DNA of 64,000 nt from Lysobacterales bacterium (GCA_030065125.1 JASJDM010000010.1:1-64000); one strand, 5' to 3'; numbered from the stretch's first letter, positions 47,580 through 56,829 are shown. Made by a program: numbers and translations. The notes: generated by a model not told the origin, from the letters alone.

Positions 47580-49558
47580 TGAGTCAACGCCACCCTGGCC
47601 GGAACCACCGACAGGAATCGATACATGGCAGCGGTATCGATGATGCGTCCCTGCTTCATCACCCAGTTGACCAACTCCATGTCGGCGATGTCCTGGTCGG
47701 GCCGGCCATCCACCAGGATCAGATCGGCCCGCTGACCCGGGGCGATCCGTCCGACCTGGTCGGAGACGCCCATGACCTCGGCACTGCCCAGGGTAGCCAG
47801 CCGCAGGATGTCCATGGGGTCAATGCCAGCCTGCTGGTAGTACTTGAGTTCCGCGTGCAGGGTGAAACCGGCCAGGCCGTCGGTGCCGGCAACAATGGGC
47901 ACCCCCGCACTATGCAGAGCCTTGACCACTTCCAGTATCCGGTCGCCCGAAGCCGAGTAGCGCTCTGCCCAGCCCGCCGGAACATTCAGGCCTCCCTTGA
48001 GATTGCCGCGGTGCACCTGGGGCGGAAGGCGCCCTTTGGCGGACTGCAGCGACGGCGCCAGCTGACCACTTTCATGCATAAACAGGTTCATGAACACCGC
48101 AACTGTGGGATCCACCACGGTTCCGCGTTCCAGCAGCAGCCGCACGAATTCCTGGAATGGCGCCAGGGACGGATCCAGGTCAGCGCCGCGCTCTGCCACC
48201 TTGATGAACCGGTCAGGGTTACGGGTTTCGACGATGTCCTTGTAGAAATTGAGAAACACCATGTTGATGTGTTGGATTTCATCGAATCCGGCGCGCACCG
48301 CGTCCTCCGCCCACATGCCCGCCGGCACGTGCCCGCTGACCCGCAGTCCGGCTTCATGGGCCTGGGCCGCCATGGCGGGAACCAGCGCGGTGGGGGTCGA
48401 GCTGTAGATCTTGATCTGGTGATAGCCGTTGTCCGCATAGAACTGGATCCAACGGCTGGCGTCGTCGGCGTCCTCGACCAGCGCCCGGGTCGGTCCGGCA
48501 AATGGTCCGGCACCATCGATGATGCCGGCCTTGAACACGTGGGGTCCGATGCCGGTCTCGAACGCCTGAATGGCCTGGGTGAGCTGCTCGTGGTCATTGG
48601 CCAGATCCCTTACCGTCGTCACGCCCGCTGCCAGCTGCAGGGGGCCGTCCGCCAGGTCGATGTGGGTATGCATGTCCCACAGCCCCGGCATCAGTGACCG
48701 GCCCGCCGCGTCAACCGTTTCCACGTTCCCAGGACGAGGATCCGATGGCAACAGCAGGGACTGGATGACACCGTCGCGCACCACCACCCCGTTGGCCTGC
48801 AGGGTCCCGCCCCCCGCCACGTCCAGGATCCTGGCATTGTCGATCAGCACGGGACCATCGGGCAGGCGGGTCGCGGACTTCGTCAGTCCCGCGTATCGCG
48901 CCAGCCGGCGCTCCTTCTGAATGTCGCGCAACACAGGCACCAGCTCCTCGTGGCCTTCCCGCACCAGGGACAGCCAGCCGCTGATCAGCGCGAACATCCG
49001 TCCGTTCTGATCCAGCCATACCGGGTCAGGTTCGAAGCCCAGTCCGTGCAGCTCCACATGCCGCAGGCTCAGTCCGTCGTCGAAACCCCGGGTTTCCACC
49101 GCCTCCAGGCGCGCGCTGCCCACCGGAAAAAGGTCCAACTGTCCCGCGGGTGACCGGTCCAGGGCATTGACCAGCAGCTCGATTTCACCGGGCGGCCCGT
49201 CCAGTGTCAGGTAGAATCCTGGCCGGTCCGTTGAACCGCTGTCGGCTCCGCTGGACCAGTGACGCAGACCGCCGTTCAGTCTCAGGGTTTCCGCTACCGG
49301 CGCCTTGAAGTAATCCACGCCGGTCACGTCGATCTGGACTGGAAGACCCGACTCGTCAAGCACATAGTCGGCAGCAATATCCGGACCCCGTCCGCGGTCA
49401 TTGAACTGGAAACTGATTCTTGCGCTGGAGGGCAATGAACGCTGGATGACCATGCTGCCCGCGGCGTTACCGGCCAGGTAAACCCCATAGCGGGTTTCAT
49501 CGGCCCCAGCTGTAGTCGACAGCACCAGCGCCGCTGTCAAGAACAATGAAAGCTTCAC
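47576..49558 (-). CDS. Secreted amidohydrolase-family protein
   Basis: A 660-residue protein with a short signal peptide (about 1-19), a 230-residue N-terminal extension of beta-rich type, and an amidohydrolase domain with the metal motif HTH (near 296-298) in LWDMHTHID, a probable carbamylated Lys in IKIYSS (near 382), His in SGHVPAG (near 408) and in IQHINM (near 428), and Asp in GTDGLA (near 559). All binuclear-metal ligands are thus present. The substrate is unknown; the group includes imidazolonepropionase-like and prolidase-like exported enzymes. It starts at GTG 49558 and is the first gene of the three-gene operon. Confidence 0.85.
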   Translation of the reverse strand: MKLSLFLTAALVLSTTAGADETRYGVYLAGNAAGSMVIQRSLPSSARISFQFNDRGRGPDIAADYVLDESGLPVQIDVTGVDYFKAPVAETLRLNGGLRHWSSGADSGSTDRPGFYLTLDGPPGEIELLVNALDRSPAGQLDLFPVGSARLEAVETRGFDDGLSLRHVELHGLGFEPDPVWLDQNGRMFALISGWLSLVREGHEELVPVLRDIQKERRLARYAGLTKSATRLPDGPVLIDNARILDVAGGGTLQANGVVVRDGVIQSLLLPSDPRPGNVETVDAAGRSLMPGLWDMHTHIDLADGPLQLAAGVTTVRDLANDHEQLTQAIQAFETGIGPHVFKAGIIDGAGPFAGPTRALVEDADDASRWIQFYADNGYHQIKIYSSTPTALVPAMAAQAHEAGLRVSGHVPAGMWAEDAVRAGFDEIQHINMVFLNFYKDIVETRNPDRFIKVAERGADLDPSLAPFQEFVRLLLERGTVVDPTVAVFMNLFMHESGQLAPSLQSAKGRLPPQVHRGNLKGGLNVPAGWAERYSASGDRILEVVKALHSAGVPIVAGTDGLAGFTLHAELKYYQQAGIDPMDILRLATLGSAEVMGVSDQVGRIAPGQRADLILVDGRPDQDIADMELVNWVMKQGRIIDTAAMYRFLSVVPARVALTQ

Positions 49559-49664
49559 CTGCTCTTACCCCTGTTGTGTTGTTTTGGGGGAGACCCCTGC
49601 CGCCAACCCCTCAGCGGCAGCGCACGATTGTACCGGTTCCCGGGGGGACGGGTGTGAAAAAAGC

Positions 49665-49680
49665 CCGGTTGACTGGGAAA
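49665..49680 (-). terminator. Weak terminator after the DUF4287/DUF5655 gene
   Basis: On the minus strand a GC-rich imperfect stem just downstream of the stop codon is followed by CTTTTTT. The stem has few pairs, so strength is doubtful. Confidence 0.3.
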
Positions 49681-50244
49681 TCAGGCCTGATCGTACGCCT
49701 GTTTCAGCCACTCCTTGAGTTCTGAATCGATTTCGATGGCATCTTCCAGGCGGACCCGGTGGGACACCATGGCGTTGAAGCTGCCGGAAGGTTCGAGCCG
49801 CTCGGTGGATTCCTCGCCCGGAAGGTTCAGGCCCAGATCGGCGCGACTGCGGGTTGATGGCTGCAGCAGGGCGAACTGCTTGTTGCGGCGGAAACTGACG
49901 TACGTTTTCTTGGGCGAGATCTCCACGTCATCACCCAACCGCTCCATTACCCCTACCAGGGTGTCGTAAATGGGCCGCAGTCCCGACTTGGGGCCCGCGT
50001 ACTGCGCATCTACCAGTTCCTCTGGTGACTTCTGTCCGTCGCCGGTGATCTTCAGGAATTCTGAGGCCAGCAGGTTGGCGTAGCCATGAGTCACGCCATG
50101 ATCCTGCTTCAGGTGGCCGACGATTTCACCGTGCTTGTGCAGGCCTGATTTTTCAATGACCCGCAGCCATTCATCCAGGTCCTTGCCGGTTTTCTCCGGC
50201 AGGTTTTCCACCATTTTTTTGAGCTGCTCTTCCGGAGACGACAT
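49681..50244 (-). CDS. DUF4287/DUF5655 domain protein
   Basis: A 187-residue soluble protein. The N-terminal half (about 1-75, KMVENLPEKTGKDLDEWLRVI, LKQDHGVTHGYANLLA) matches DUF4287, and the rest (YDTLVGVMERLGDDVEISPKKTYVSFRRNKQFALLQP) DUF5655; the fusion is widespread in bacteria. The fold of DUF5655 is likened to nuclease-related or ligand-binding domains, but function is unknown. The ATG at 50244 has AGAGGAG upstream, so the frame's earlier Met is not used. It is divergent from the VOC gene. Confidence 0.85.
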   Translation of the reverse strand: MSSPEEQLKKMVENLPEKTGKDLDEWLRVIEKSGLHKHGEIVGHLKQDHGVTHGYANLLASEFLKITGDGQKSPEELVDAQYAGPKSGLRPIYDTLVGVMERLGDDVEISPKKTYVSFRRNKQFALLQPSTRSRADLGLNLPGEESTERLEPSGSFNAMVSHRVRLEDAIEIDSELKEWLKQAYDQA

Positions 50245-50437
50245 GGCTCCTCTACCCTCCTCCACCAGAGTTACCGAAAAAGTCTTGGTAAGTTGATTTT
50301 AACCGCTGGCGATGACAGGGCAAGCCGGTGCCAGACCGCCCGCACATTGCCGGGTTCAAACCGCCATGGCCTGTGCCGGCAAACAGTTGGTCATGCTACC
50401 CGTGGAATCGGCCAACACAACTGGAGAAACTCGTAAG

Positions 50438-50827
50438 ATGAACCTGAACCAGATCACCCTTCCCGCAATAGACGTGGCTGTATCAGCAGCGTTCTACCGC
50501 CGCATGGGCTTCCGCCAGATCGTCGACGGCGCGCCCGGCTACGCCCGATTCGAATGCCAGGATGGGGGCAGTACCTTTTCCCTGCACCAGGTGTCGAAGA
50601 CAGCCGATCGTGGCTGGACCGTATATTTTGAGTGCGAGGACCTGGACGCCACCGTGGTCAGACTCGAAAACCTGGGATTCCGATTCAAGCAGGAACCCAG
50701 AGACGAACCCTGGCTGTGGCGGGAAGCCCGCCTGGAGGATCCCTCGGGTAACGAAGTTTGTCTGTATCACGCCGGAGAAAACCGGCGGTTCCCGCCGTGG
50801 AGGCTGGCCGCACAGCCAGCGGACTGA
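50438..50827 (+). CDS. VOC-family protein (glyoxalase/bleomycin resistance fold)
   Basis: A 129-residue protein of the VOC superfamily: LNQITLPAIDVAVSAAFYRRMGF, then GSTFSLHQV and the C-terminal half WREARLEDPSGNEVCLYHAGENRRFPPWR. The DPSGNEV motif is characteristic. Function may be metal-dependent or simply binding of a small ligand. The ATG at 50438 has GGAG upstream; the frame extends further without support. It is convergent with the DUF2058 gene, with 1 bp between stops. Confidence 0.85.
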   Translation: MNLNQITLPAIDVAVSAAFYRRMGFRQIVDGAPGYARFECQDGGSTFSLHQVSKTADRGWTVYFECEDLDATVVRLENLGFRFKQEPRDEPWLWREARLEDPSGNEVCLYHAGENRRFPPWRLAAQPAD

Positions 50828-50828
50828 G

Positions 50829-51332
50829 CTAATCTTCTTCGTCAGCCCCGTCGGCCACGAACGCCACGGCCTCGGGTTTTATTTTTTCGACCCGTTCGAT
50901 GACGTCTCGCGCCAACAGCAGGTAGCGACCGCGGAAACTGACGATACCCAGTTGGCCCTGGTTGACCTGCTTCAACTGTTCGCCGGTCACGTAGACCTTG
51001 CGGATCTTCCCGGCAAACTCGAAATACCGTTCCTGGTCAGCATCGGCGTCGTTCCGGGCCGCGGGCTCAATGATCGCCTTGAGCTGTTCATTGAGTTTGC
51101 GGCGCCGCTCGTTCTCCGCCTTCTTGCGCCGCGCGGTTTCCTCGGACTGCTTTTTTTCCAGCCGATCCCGCTGGGCGTAGGCCTGGGCCAGGCTGGGTTC
51201 ACCACCCGTCGCATTCGGCGGACGTCCGCTGTTGCCGGACTTGGTACGTTTGCGCCCGGGCTTTTTCTTGCGGGCCGGCTTTGATTTGGCCAGCCCCAGT
51301 TTCAGCAACTGGTCCTGCAGTGAATCTGCCAT
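50829..51332 (-). CDS. DUF2058 protein (YaiL-like)
   Basis: A 167-residue protein of the DUF2058 family, represented by E. coli YaiL. The N-terminal SLQDQLLKLGLAKSKPARK is conserved, followed by a strongly basic, helical, coiled-coil-prone middle (EKKQSEETARRKKAENERRR), and a C-terminal domain (YFEFAGKIRKVYVTGEQLKQVN, GQLGIVSFRGRYLLLARDVIERV). A nucleoprotein or RNA-associated role is commonly suggested but unproven. The next gene upstream is 3 bp away on the same strand. Confidence 0.9.
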   Translation of the reverse strand: MADSLQDQLLKLGLAKSKPARKKKPGRKRTKSGNSGRPPNATGGEPSLAQAYAQRDRLEKKQSEETARRKKAENERRRKLNEQLKAIIEPAARNDADADQERYFEFAGKIRKVYVTGEQLKQVNQGQLGIVSFRGRYLLLARDVIERVEKIKPEAVAFVADGADEED

Positions 51333-51335
51333 GGC

Positions 51336-51758
51336 TTACTCGTCCACGTCGTCTGCGTCCAGTTGCCCGGTCATGCGTCGGCGAATATGGGACCAGGACA
51401 TACCCACGGCCAGGATGGTGGAACTGATCACTATGGTCAGCCAGCCCACGACGTCCGCAGCGCCCAGGTCCAGCCAGCCCATGTCCACCAGCAGCCACAC
51501 CAGTCCGCCCAGCAGGGCCAGTACCAGAGTGATTCCCAGCCAGCCGATACTGCGCCAGGTGGCCCGCAGGTAGATGATCGCTCCGATGAGCAACACCACT
51601 CCCCCAATAAACTTGAGCGGCAGCATCTCACTGCCACTCTCGGCCAGCCAGTGATAGTAGGAATACCCCGTGGGATTAAATATCAGGCCCACCAGCAACA
51701 GCGCAAACAGCCAGCGCAGCCCAAAACTCACGGGACCAAAGTTCTTTCGATTGTCCAT
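51336..51758 (-). CDS. Hypothetical membrane protein
   Basis: A 140-residue hydrophobic protein with about four predicted helices (roughly 10-30, 45-65, 69-90 and 97-118), and a charged C-terminus ending DADDVDE. The N-terminus contains SFGLRWLFALLLVGLIFNPTGYSYYHW, a pattern seen in DUF6524-like or similar small proteins, but I do not recognise the family with confidence. It lies 3 bp upstream of the DUF2058 gene, so it is likely cotranscribed. The 51759-52053 gap to mltF has no clear promoter that I can identify. Confidence 0.65.
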   Translation of the reverse strand: MDNRKNFGPVSFGLRWLFALLLVGLIFNPTGYSYYHWLAESGSEMLPLKFIGGVVLLIGAIIYLRATWRSIGWLGITLVLALLGGLVWLLVDMGWLDLGAADVVGWLTIVISSTILAVGMSWSHIRRRMTGQLDADDVDE

Positions 51759-52053
51759 TCTTCCTGCCTAGTTGAGGGGGCGCTGACGGCGGTCCAGGCC
51801 ATCACGTCCCCCGGCAATGCTATTGAAACGTTGCAGTCGCGGCCATTGCAAGCCCCTTGCCGCAGGAAGTGCAAAGATTTATGCCACCGTCCGATGGCGT
51901 CTGCCGTGACCCGGCGGCGATTGGCCGACGCCGGGATTTCGGCTATCGTGATCTGGATGAGCAGCCCGCCCCGGATCCCCCTCCGCCGCAAATTCACCGG
52001 CGAATTGCCCTGCTGGAACAAGCGGGCGACGGCGGAAATCGCCTGATCACCCG

Positions 52054-53484
52054 GTGGCAGTCACTGCGACACAAAACCGGGAAACGATTTGGACGGGCGG
52101 GTTTATCGCCATCGGACTGGTTCTCCTCCTGTCGCTCCTGGTTCAGCCTTCCCTGGACACGACGGCTCCGAGCCTCAGCCATATTCACCAGGTGCTGCAG
52201 CGTGGAACGCTCAGGGTGGTGACGGTCAACAGCCCGGTCACCTACTACCAGGAACACGAGCAGTATGCCGGCTTCGAATTTGAGCTGGCCTCCCAGTTCG
52301 CCAGCTACCTGGGCGTCAGCGCGGAGTTCCAGGCGGTGGCATCTTTCGCTGAATTGTTTGATGCGGTGTCATCCGGACAGGCTGATCTGGCAGCCGCCAG
52401 CGTTACCGTCACGGAGGGGCGCCGGCAGCAGCTTCGGTTCGGTCGGCCCTACCTGGAAGCCACCCAGTTCGTGGTGTATCGGGCCGGATCCAGCAAGCCG
52501 CGCAGCCTGACCGACCTGGTCGGACGTGACATCGCCGTGGTCCGGGCCTCCAGTTACGCGGAGACTCTGGATCAGCTGGGTCGAAACCTCGCCGGCCTAC
52601 ACTGGCAGGAAACTGAAGGCGACATAGAACAGTTGTTCTACGCAGTGGAACAGGGTGAGCTCGACCTGACCGTTGCAGACTCAACGGTGCTGGACATCCA
52701 TCAGCGCTTTTTCCCGAACCTCAGACGGGCGATCGCCCTGACGGAATCCCAACCGGTAGCCTGGGCGTTTTCAAGCAACCGGGACAATTCACTGCAGATG
52801 GCTTCGGAAGAGTTTATCGGGGCCGCCCAGGCCAATGGGGTTCTTGACGACATCAAGCAGCGGTACCACTCCCACATTCCATACTTCGACCAGATCAACA
52901 CCCACTACCTGCTGCGGCACATCAACTCCAGGCTGCCCACGTTGACGCCGTTATTCCAGGAGGCCGCTGAACAGACCGGCTTCGACTGGCGCCTGCTCGC
53001 CGCCATTGGCTACCAGGAGTCCCTGTGGGACGAACAAGCCGTGTCGCCGACCGGCGTCAGGGGCATCATGATGCTGACCAATGCCACCGCCAGCATGATG
53101 GGGGTATCCGACCGGGCCGACCCCAGACAGAGCATCCTTGGCGGAGCGGCTTACCTGCGCCGGGTCAAGCGCAAGGTGCCGGTCCGAATCCAGGAGCCAG
53201 ACCGAACCTGGCTCGCCCTGGCCGCGTATAACATCGGCTTTGCTCATCTGGAGGATGCCAGAATCCTGACCCAGCGCGCCGGCAAAAACCCGGATCGATG
53301 GTCGGACGTGGCCGAGCACCTGCCGCTTTTGAACCAGCGGGAATGGTACAGGCAGACTCGATATGGCTACTCCCGCGGCCGCGAGGCGGTGCGCTATGTC
53401 CGCAACATTCGCAGCTTTTACGACATCCTGATCTGGGTCACGTCGCGCGAGCCACGGCCGCCGAGCATCTCCACGGCCCCCTGA
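52054..53484 (+). CDS. mltF: Membrane-bound lytic murein transglycosylase F
   Basis: A 476-residue bifunctional protein: one N-terminal helix (about 14-31), a periplasmic solute-binding-type domain (about 45-275, GTLRVVTVNSPVTYY, FEFELASQFASYLGVS, GQADLAAASVT), and a C-terminal SLT transglycosylase domain (about 300-450) with catalytic Glu near 322 in YQESLWD and AAYNIGFAHLEDA. It cleaves peptidoglycan glycan strands non-hydrolytically. The start is the GTG at 52054; it has no strong Shine-Dalgarno and the frame is open upstream, so the N-terminus is less sure than the product. Confidence 0.93.
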   Translation: MAVTATQNRETIWTGGFIAIGLVLLLSLLVQPSLDTTAPSLSHIHQVLQRGTLRVVTVNSPVTYYQEHEQYAGFEFELASQFASYLGVSAEFQAVASFAELFDAVSSGQADLAAASVTVTEGRRQQLRFGRPYLEATQFVVYRAGSSKPRSLTDLVGRDIAVVRASSYAETLDQLGRNLAGLHWQETEGDIEQLFYAVEQGELDLTVADSTVLDIHQRFFPNLRRAIALTESQPVAWAFSSNRDNSLQMASEEFIGAAQANGVLDDIKQRYHSHIPYFDQINTHYLLRHINSRLPTLTPLFQEAAEQTGFDWRLLAAIGYQESLWDEQAVSPTGVRGIMMLTNATASMMGVSDRADPRQSILGGAAYLRRVKRKVPVRIQEPDRTWLALAAYNIGFAHLEDARILTQRAGKNPDRWSDVAEHLPLLNQREWYRQTRYGYSRGREAVRYVRNIRSFYDILIWVTSREPRPPSISTAP

Positions 53485-53506
53485 ACTCCCGGGTTTCCAT
53501 ACCGTC

Positions 53507-53538
53507 CGGTGTAAACGACCTGACGGGCACCGTTTTTT
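53507..53538 (+). terminator. Terminator candidate after mltF
   Basis: CGGTG (53507-53511) can pair with CACCG (53528-53532), followed by TTTTTT, 22 bp past the mltF stop. The loop is long (16 bases) and competes with CCGTC/GACGG, so this is moderate evidence only. Confidence 0.4.
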
Positions 53539-53593
53539 GAATCACACTCTGATTGAAGTTAGGTACGTAACAACCTGAAAAGCTTATTAGTTT

Positions 53594-53622
53594 TTGTTGT
53601 GCTCGCCGGGTCGTGATATGAT
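53594..53622 (+). promoter_or_regulatory. Sigma70-type promoter of the PP2C phosphatase gene
   Basis: TTGTTG (53594-53599), a 17-base spacer and TATGAT (53617-53622) make a good sigma70 promoter in front of the phosphatase. Transcription would start near 53629, leaving a 5' leader of about 113 bases. Confidence 0.65.
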
Positions 53623-53741
53623 CCGATCATTCTGGGGATCACCTTCGGCGGTCTCCGGGATTCAAATCAACAAGCACGGTGTAGAATGGCACAACGCTGG
53701 CCCTCCGGGTCAGCACCATCGAAAGGGGAGATGGAGCCTGC

Positions 53742-54443
53742 ATGATCGAATTCGGGCACGGAACGCACGTCGGATTGCGGCGGGACCACAACGAAGACAC
53801 TTACTGCGCCGAGCCGCAGATGGGTCTGTGGCTGGTCGCTGACGGCATGGGCGGCCATGAGCTGGGCGAAGTCGCCAGCGCCATCGCCCGGGACACCGTT
53901 GTGCGCGAAGTCGACGCCGGAACGCCCTTGCAGGACGCTATCAGGGTCGCTGCCCAGCGCATCGTCGATCAGTCCAGGAAACGTCAGAGCGCCATGCCCA
54001 TGGGCACGACCATGGTTGCCGCCACCCTGCAGGACGGGTCTTACGAAGTGGCCTGGGTGGGCGACAGCCGGGTTTACCACTGGAACGGATCGCTCAAACA
54101 GCTCACCAGCGACCACTCCTACGTCCAGGAACTGGTTGACCAGGGCGCCATCAGCGCGGAGCAGGCCAAAACCCATCCCCATCGCAACGTGGTCACCCAG
54201 GCCCTGGGTGTGACCGAGCCCGAATCCCTCCGGGTGGATGCCGTATCGGGGTCCCTCGGTACCGGCGAAATGCTGCTGCTGTGCAGCGACGGGCTGACCG
54301 AAGAAGTGGACGACGACTACATCTCCTACGTGCTTTCCCGCGGCATGGATATCCAGGAAAGCGTGGACCACCTCATTCTGGCCGCGCTGGATCACGGCGG
54401 CTCGGACAACGTCACCGTTGTTCTGGTGAGCGAGTCAAACTAA
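53742..54443 (+). CDS. PP2C-type serine/threonine protein phosphatase
   Basis: A 233-residue cytoplasmic PP2C/Stp1-like phosphatase that removes phosphate from Ser/Thr residues with Mn or Mg. The metal ligands are visible: Asp19 in RRDHNEDTY, Asp34-Gly35 in VADGMGGHE, Asp in CSDGLTEEV, and GGSDNVTVVL at the end; GTTMVAATL and WVGDSRVYHWN complete the fold. It starts at ATG 53742 with GGAG upstream. The Ser/Thr kinase encoded convergently at 55045-56829 is the natural counterpart. Confidence 0.95.
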   Translation: MIEFGHGTHVGLRRDHNEDTYCAEPQMGLWLVADGMGGHELGEVASAIARDTVVREVDAGTPLQDAIRVAAQRIVDQSRKRQSAMPMGTTMVAATLQDGSYEVAWVGDSRVYHWNGSLKQLTSDHSYVQELVDQGAISAEQAKTHPHRNVVTQALGVTEPESLRVDAVSGSLGTGEMLLLCSDGLTEEVDDDYISYVLSRGMDIQESVDHLILAALDHGGSDNVTVVLVSESN

Positions 54444-54584
54444 GGATCTCGATCCGGCCCGGGTCAACCGCGTCTTCCAGCTGTACGGAGACTGTGTCAC
54501 TCCGTGAAATCCCCTAAGCCATCTGGCCGCGGAAAGCGCACAATAAGCTGCTCAATACGTGCAACGTCAAAACTGGAGACCATC

Positions 54585-54989
54585 ATGAAAATCCTGATTC
54601 AACTGCTGGCCATTACGGCGCTCGCCGCTACCCTCTGGGCCTGTTCCAGCGATGAGGCCGAAAAGTCCGCCGAAAAAGCCGCCGAGGTTGTGGAAGATGT
54701 TGCCCAGGACGCCGCCAGCAAGGCCGGCGACATGGCCGATCAGGCCGCGGATATGGCGTCTGATGCCGTGGATGCGGCCAAAGAGGCCGGCGAAGACGCC
54801 ATGGACACCGCCATGCAAATGGGCAGCGATGCCGTGGACGCTGCGACGGAAATGGGCGACGACGCGGTGCAGATGGCAAAGGAGAAGGGCGGAGAAGCGC
54901 TGGAAGCGGCCGGTGAAAAACTCAAGGAAACCGGCGAGGAACTGCAGGAAGAAGCCAAGAAGAAAGCCAAGGACGCAGGCGACAGCTAA
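54585..54989 (+). CDS. Small helical lipoprotein
   Basis: A 134-residue lipoprotein with lipobox TLWAC (Cys near 20). The mature part consists almost only of amphipathic helix built on short Ala-rich repeats such as SDAVDAAKEAGEDAMD, GSDAVDAATEMGDDAVQ and KGGEALEAAGEKLKE, similar to LEA/apolipoprotein-like 11-mers. It may coat or stabilise an envelope layer. The ATG at 54585 has GGAG upstream. It sits between the phosphatase and kinase genes, so it may be a substrate or sensor accessory; that is a guess. Confidence 0.75.
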   Translation: MKILIQLLAITALAATLWACSSDEAEKSAEKAAEVVEDVAQDAASKAGDMADQAADMASDAVDAAKEAGEDAMDTAMQMGSDAVDAATEMGDDAVQMAKEKGGEALEAAGEKLKETGEELQEEAKKKAKDAGDS

Positions 54990-55044
54990 GTCCGCCTCGC
55001 CTACCCTGCGGCGGCACATGGAGGTGCCGTCAATGGTCTCCCGA

Positions 55045-56829
55045 TTACGGACCCTCGGTCATCTGCTGCTGCAATTCGATCAGCTTCGGATGATCCGGCC
55101 GCGCCTGCAGCCCCCGGTCAATCATTTTGCGCGCCAGATCCAGCTTGCCGCGCTTGATATTGGTCTCGGCCGCGTTGGCCCAGAGATTGGCAATCTGGCC
55201 CAGGCGCCCTTCAGCGTGGCTGTTGCCCGGGTCAATCTCCAGCACCCTCAGGTACAGCTCCATGGCGTTCTTGCCGGGCGGATGGCTGAACACATTGGCA
55301 TCGAAATATTGATCCGCCTGCCGTACCAGGTCCGCCAACCCCGCTGCTGACGCCACTGACGGCGTATCCTGTTGAGGCTCAGCGGAGGGATCGGCAGTGT
55401 CGCCCGAGTCTGCGGCAGTGGCCAGCGGGCAACCGGCAGCTCTCGGTTCACGCAGCAGGTTGCCACCCTGCTCCCGGACCTGTTCAATCATGTAGGCAAT
55501 GCCCGAGTCATCCGGAAACTCGACACACGACGCCATAGCCAGATCGTAAGCCGCCTGCAGCTCACCCTTTGCGAACTCCACCGCGATGGCTTCCTCCAGG
55601 CGGTTGGACAGTTCCCGCAGGGCCAGGCGCGCCGCGTCGTTGTCAGGATCCTCGGCCAGCACCGACTTGTACAGCTCCAGTGCATTGTCTCCCGGAGGCG
55701 CAATCAGACGGCCCTGTTCCACCAGCGCGGCGGCGTCATTCATCCACTGATCGATCGGGCTTTCTTCCTCGGGGGGATCCTGGGGCCGTTCGCCAGGCCC
55801 AGGCTGCACCAGGGTGCCCCCGGGTCCTGACGGTTCGGGTTCTTCGTTGTCGTCCGTGGTGCCTGTTCCCATGTACATAACAACCCCGACAACCACTGCC
55901 AGCAGTGCCGTTCCGCCAACTGCAAATGGCATGATGGAGCGGCCCGCGCGCTCCTGGGTGGGCTGGTCGGCCTGACTGCTGCCGGTGGCCGCCTCCGCAC
56001 GTTCAATCCGGCGACGGGTGGTCTGCCTTGCCGGACTGACCTGCCCCGTAGTGGCCTCCAGATCGTCCAGGAATTCATCCGCCTGGGCGTACCGATGCTC
56101 CCGGTCTTTTTCCATCAGCTTTTCGATCAGCTGCTGGTAGACCTGGAACTCCGAAGGCAGCTGCGGCAGGGGATCGTTGATCTGCATCAGCGCCACGGAG
56201 AACGGATCCTCGGCGTCGAACGGCGGCTTACCGGTCAGCATCTCGTAGAACACCACACCCAGACTGTAGAGGTCGGTCCGGTGATCGACCTTCTCACCTT
56301 TTGCCTGCTCCGGGCTCATGTAGTGAGGCGTGCCTATGGCAGTCCCCAGCTTGGTCGCTCCCGTGTTTGAATCCACCGCCTTGGCGATTCCGAAATCGCC
56401 CAGTACACAATCGCCGTTGGCGCGGAACAGGAGATTGCCGGGTTTGACATCGCGGTGGACAAACCCCTTGGAGTGGGCGTACTGCAGCCCCTGGGCCACG
56501 TCGCTGATGATGTGGACGATGTCCTCGGTGGTCATCCCCTCAGCCATCCTGTCCCGCACCGTGCCGCCGGGAAGGAATTCGCTGGCCATGTAATAGTGGT
56601 TGTCGTGGACGCCGATGTCATACACGGTCAGAAGGTTGAGGTGGTTCAGCTGGGCCGCGATGCGTCCTTCCTTGAGGAAGCGCTTGCAGTAGGTCTCATC
56701 CACTGCCAGGCCAGGCGTCATCACCTTCAGCGCCACCTGGCGATGCAGATTCTGCTGCACGGCCAGGTACACCGTGGCCATACCGCCCGAACCCAGCTCT
56801 TTCTCGATCTCGTAACCGGGAATTTCCAC
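55045..56829 (-). CDS. Transmembrane serine/threonine protein kinase with C-terminal TPR-like domain
   Basis: A 594-residue Hanks-type kinase. The cytoplasmic kinase domain (about 5-262) has the glycine loop LGSGGMATVY (13-20), Lys35 in VALKV, catalytic HRDVKPGN (125-132, Asp127) and DFG (145-147), so it should be active. One helix at about 300-320 (PFAVGGTALLAVVVGVVMYM) leads to a C-terminal part (about 345-594) that is likely periplasmic, containing TPR-like segments (NDAAALVEQGRLIAPPGDNALELYKSVL, FSHPPGKNAMELYLRVLEIDPG). It starts at GTG 56829 with AGAGGG upstream. Convergent with the PP2C phosphatase and lipoprotein genes. Confidence 0.93.
   Translation of the reverse strand: MEIPGYEIEKELGSGGMATVYLAVQQNLHRQVALKVMTPGLAVDETYCKRFLKEGRIAAQLNHLNLLTVYDIGVHDNHYYMASEFLPGGTVRDRMAEGMTTEDIVHIISDVAQGLQYAHSKGFVHRDVKPGNLLFRANGDCVLGDFGIAKAVDSNTGATKLGTAIGTPHYMSPEQAKGEKVDHRTDLYSLGVVFYEMLTGKPPFDAEDPFSVALMQINDPLPQLPSEFQVYQQLIEKLMEKDREHRYAQADEFLDDLEATTGQVSPARQTTRRRIERAEAATGSSQADQPTQERAGRSIMPFAVGGTALLAVVVGVVMYMGTGTTDDNEEPEPSGPGGTLVQPGPGERPQDPPEEESPIDQWMNDAAALVEQGRLIAPPGDNALELYKSVLAEDPDNDAARLALRELSNRLEEAIAVEFAKGELQAAYDLAMASCVEFPDDSGIAYMIEQVREQGGNLLREPRAAGCPLATAADSGDTADPSAEPQQDTPSVASAAGLADLVRQADQYFDANVFSHPPGKNAMELYLRVLEIDPGNSHAEGRLGQIANLWANAAETNIKRGKLDLARKMIDRGLQARPDHPKLIELQQQMTEGP

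Noticed and set aside
51857..52222. Possible small gene just upstream of mltF
   Set aside because: It overlaps the start of mltF in another frame, is rich in Arg and Pro and has no recognisable domain; it may hold a leader, but evidence is lacking.
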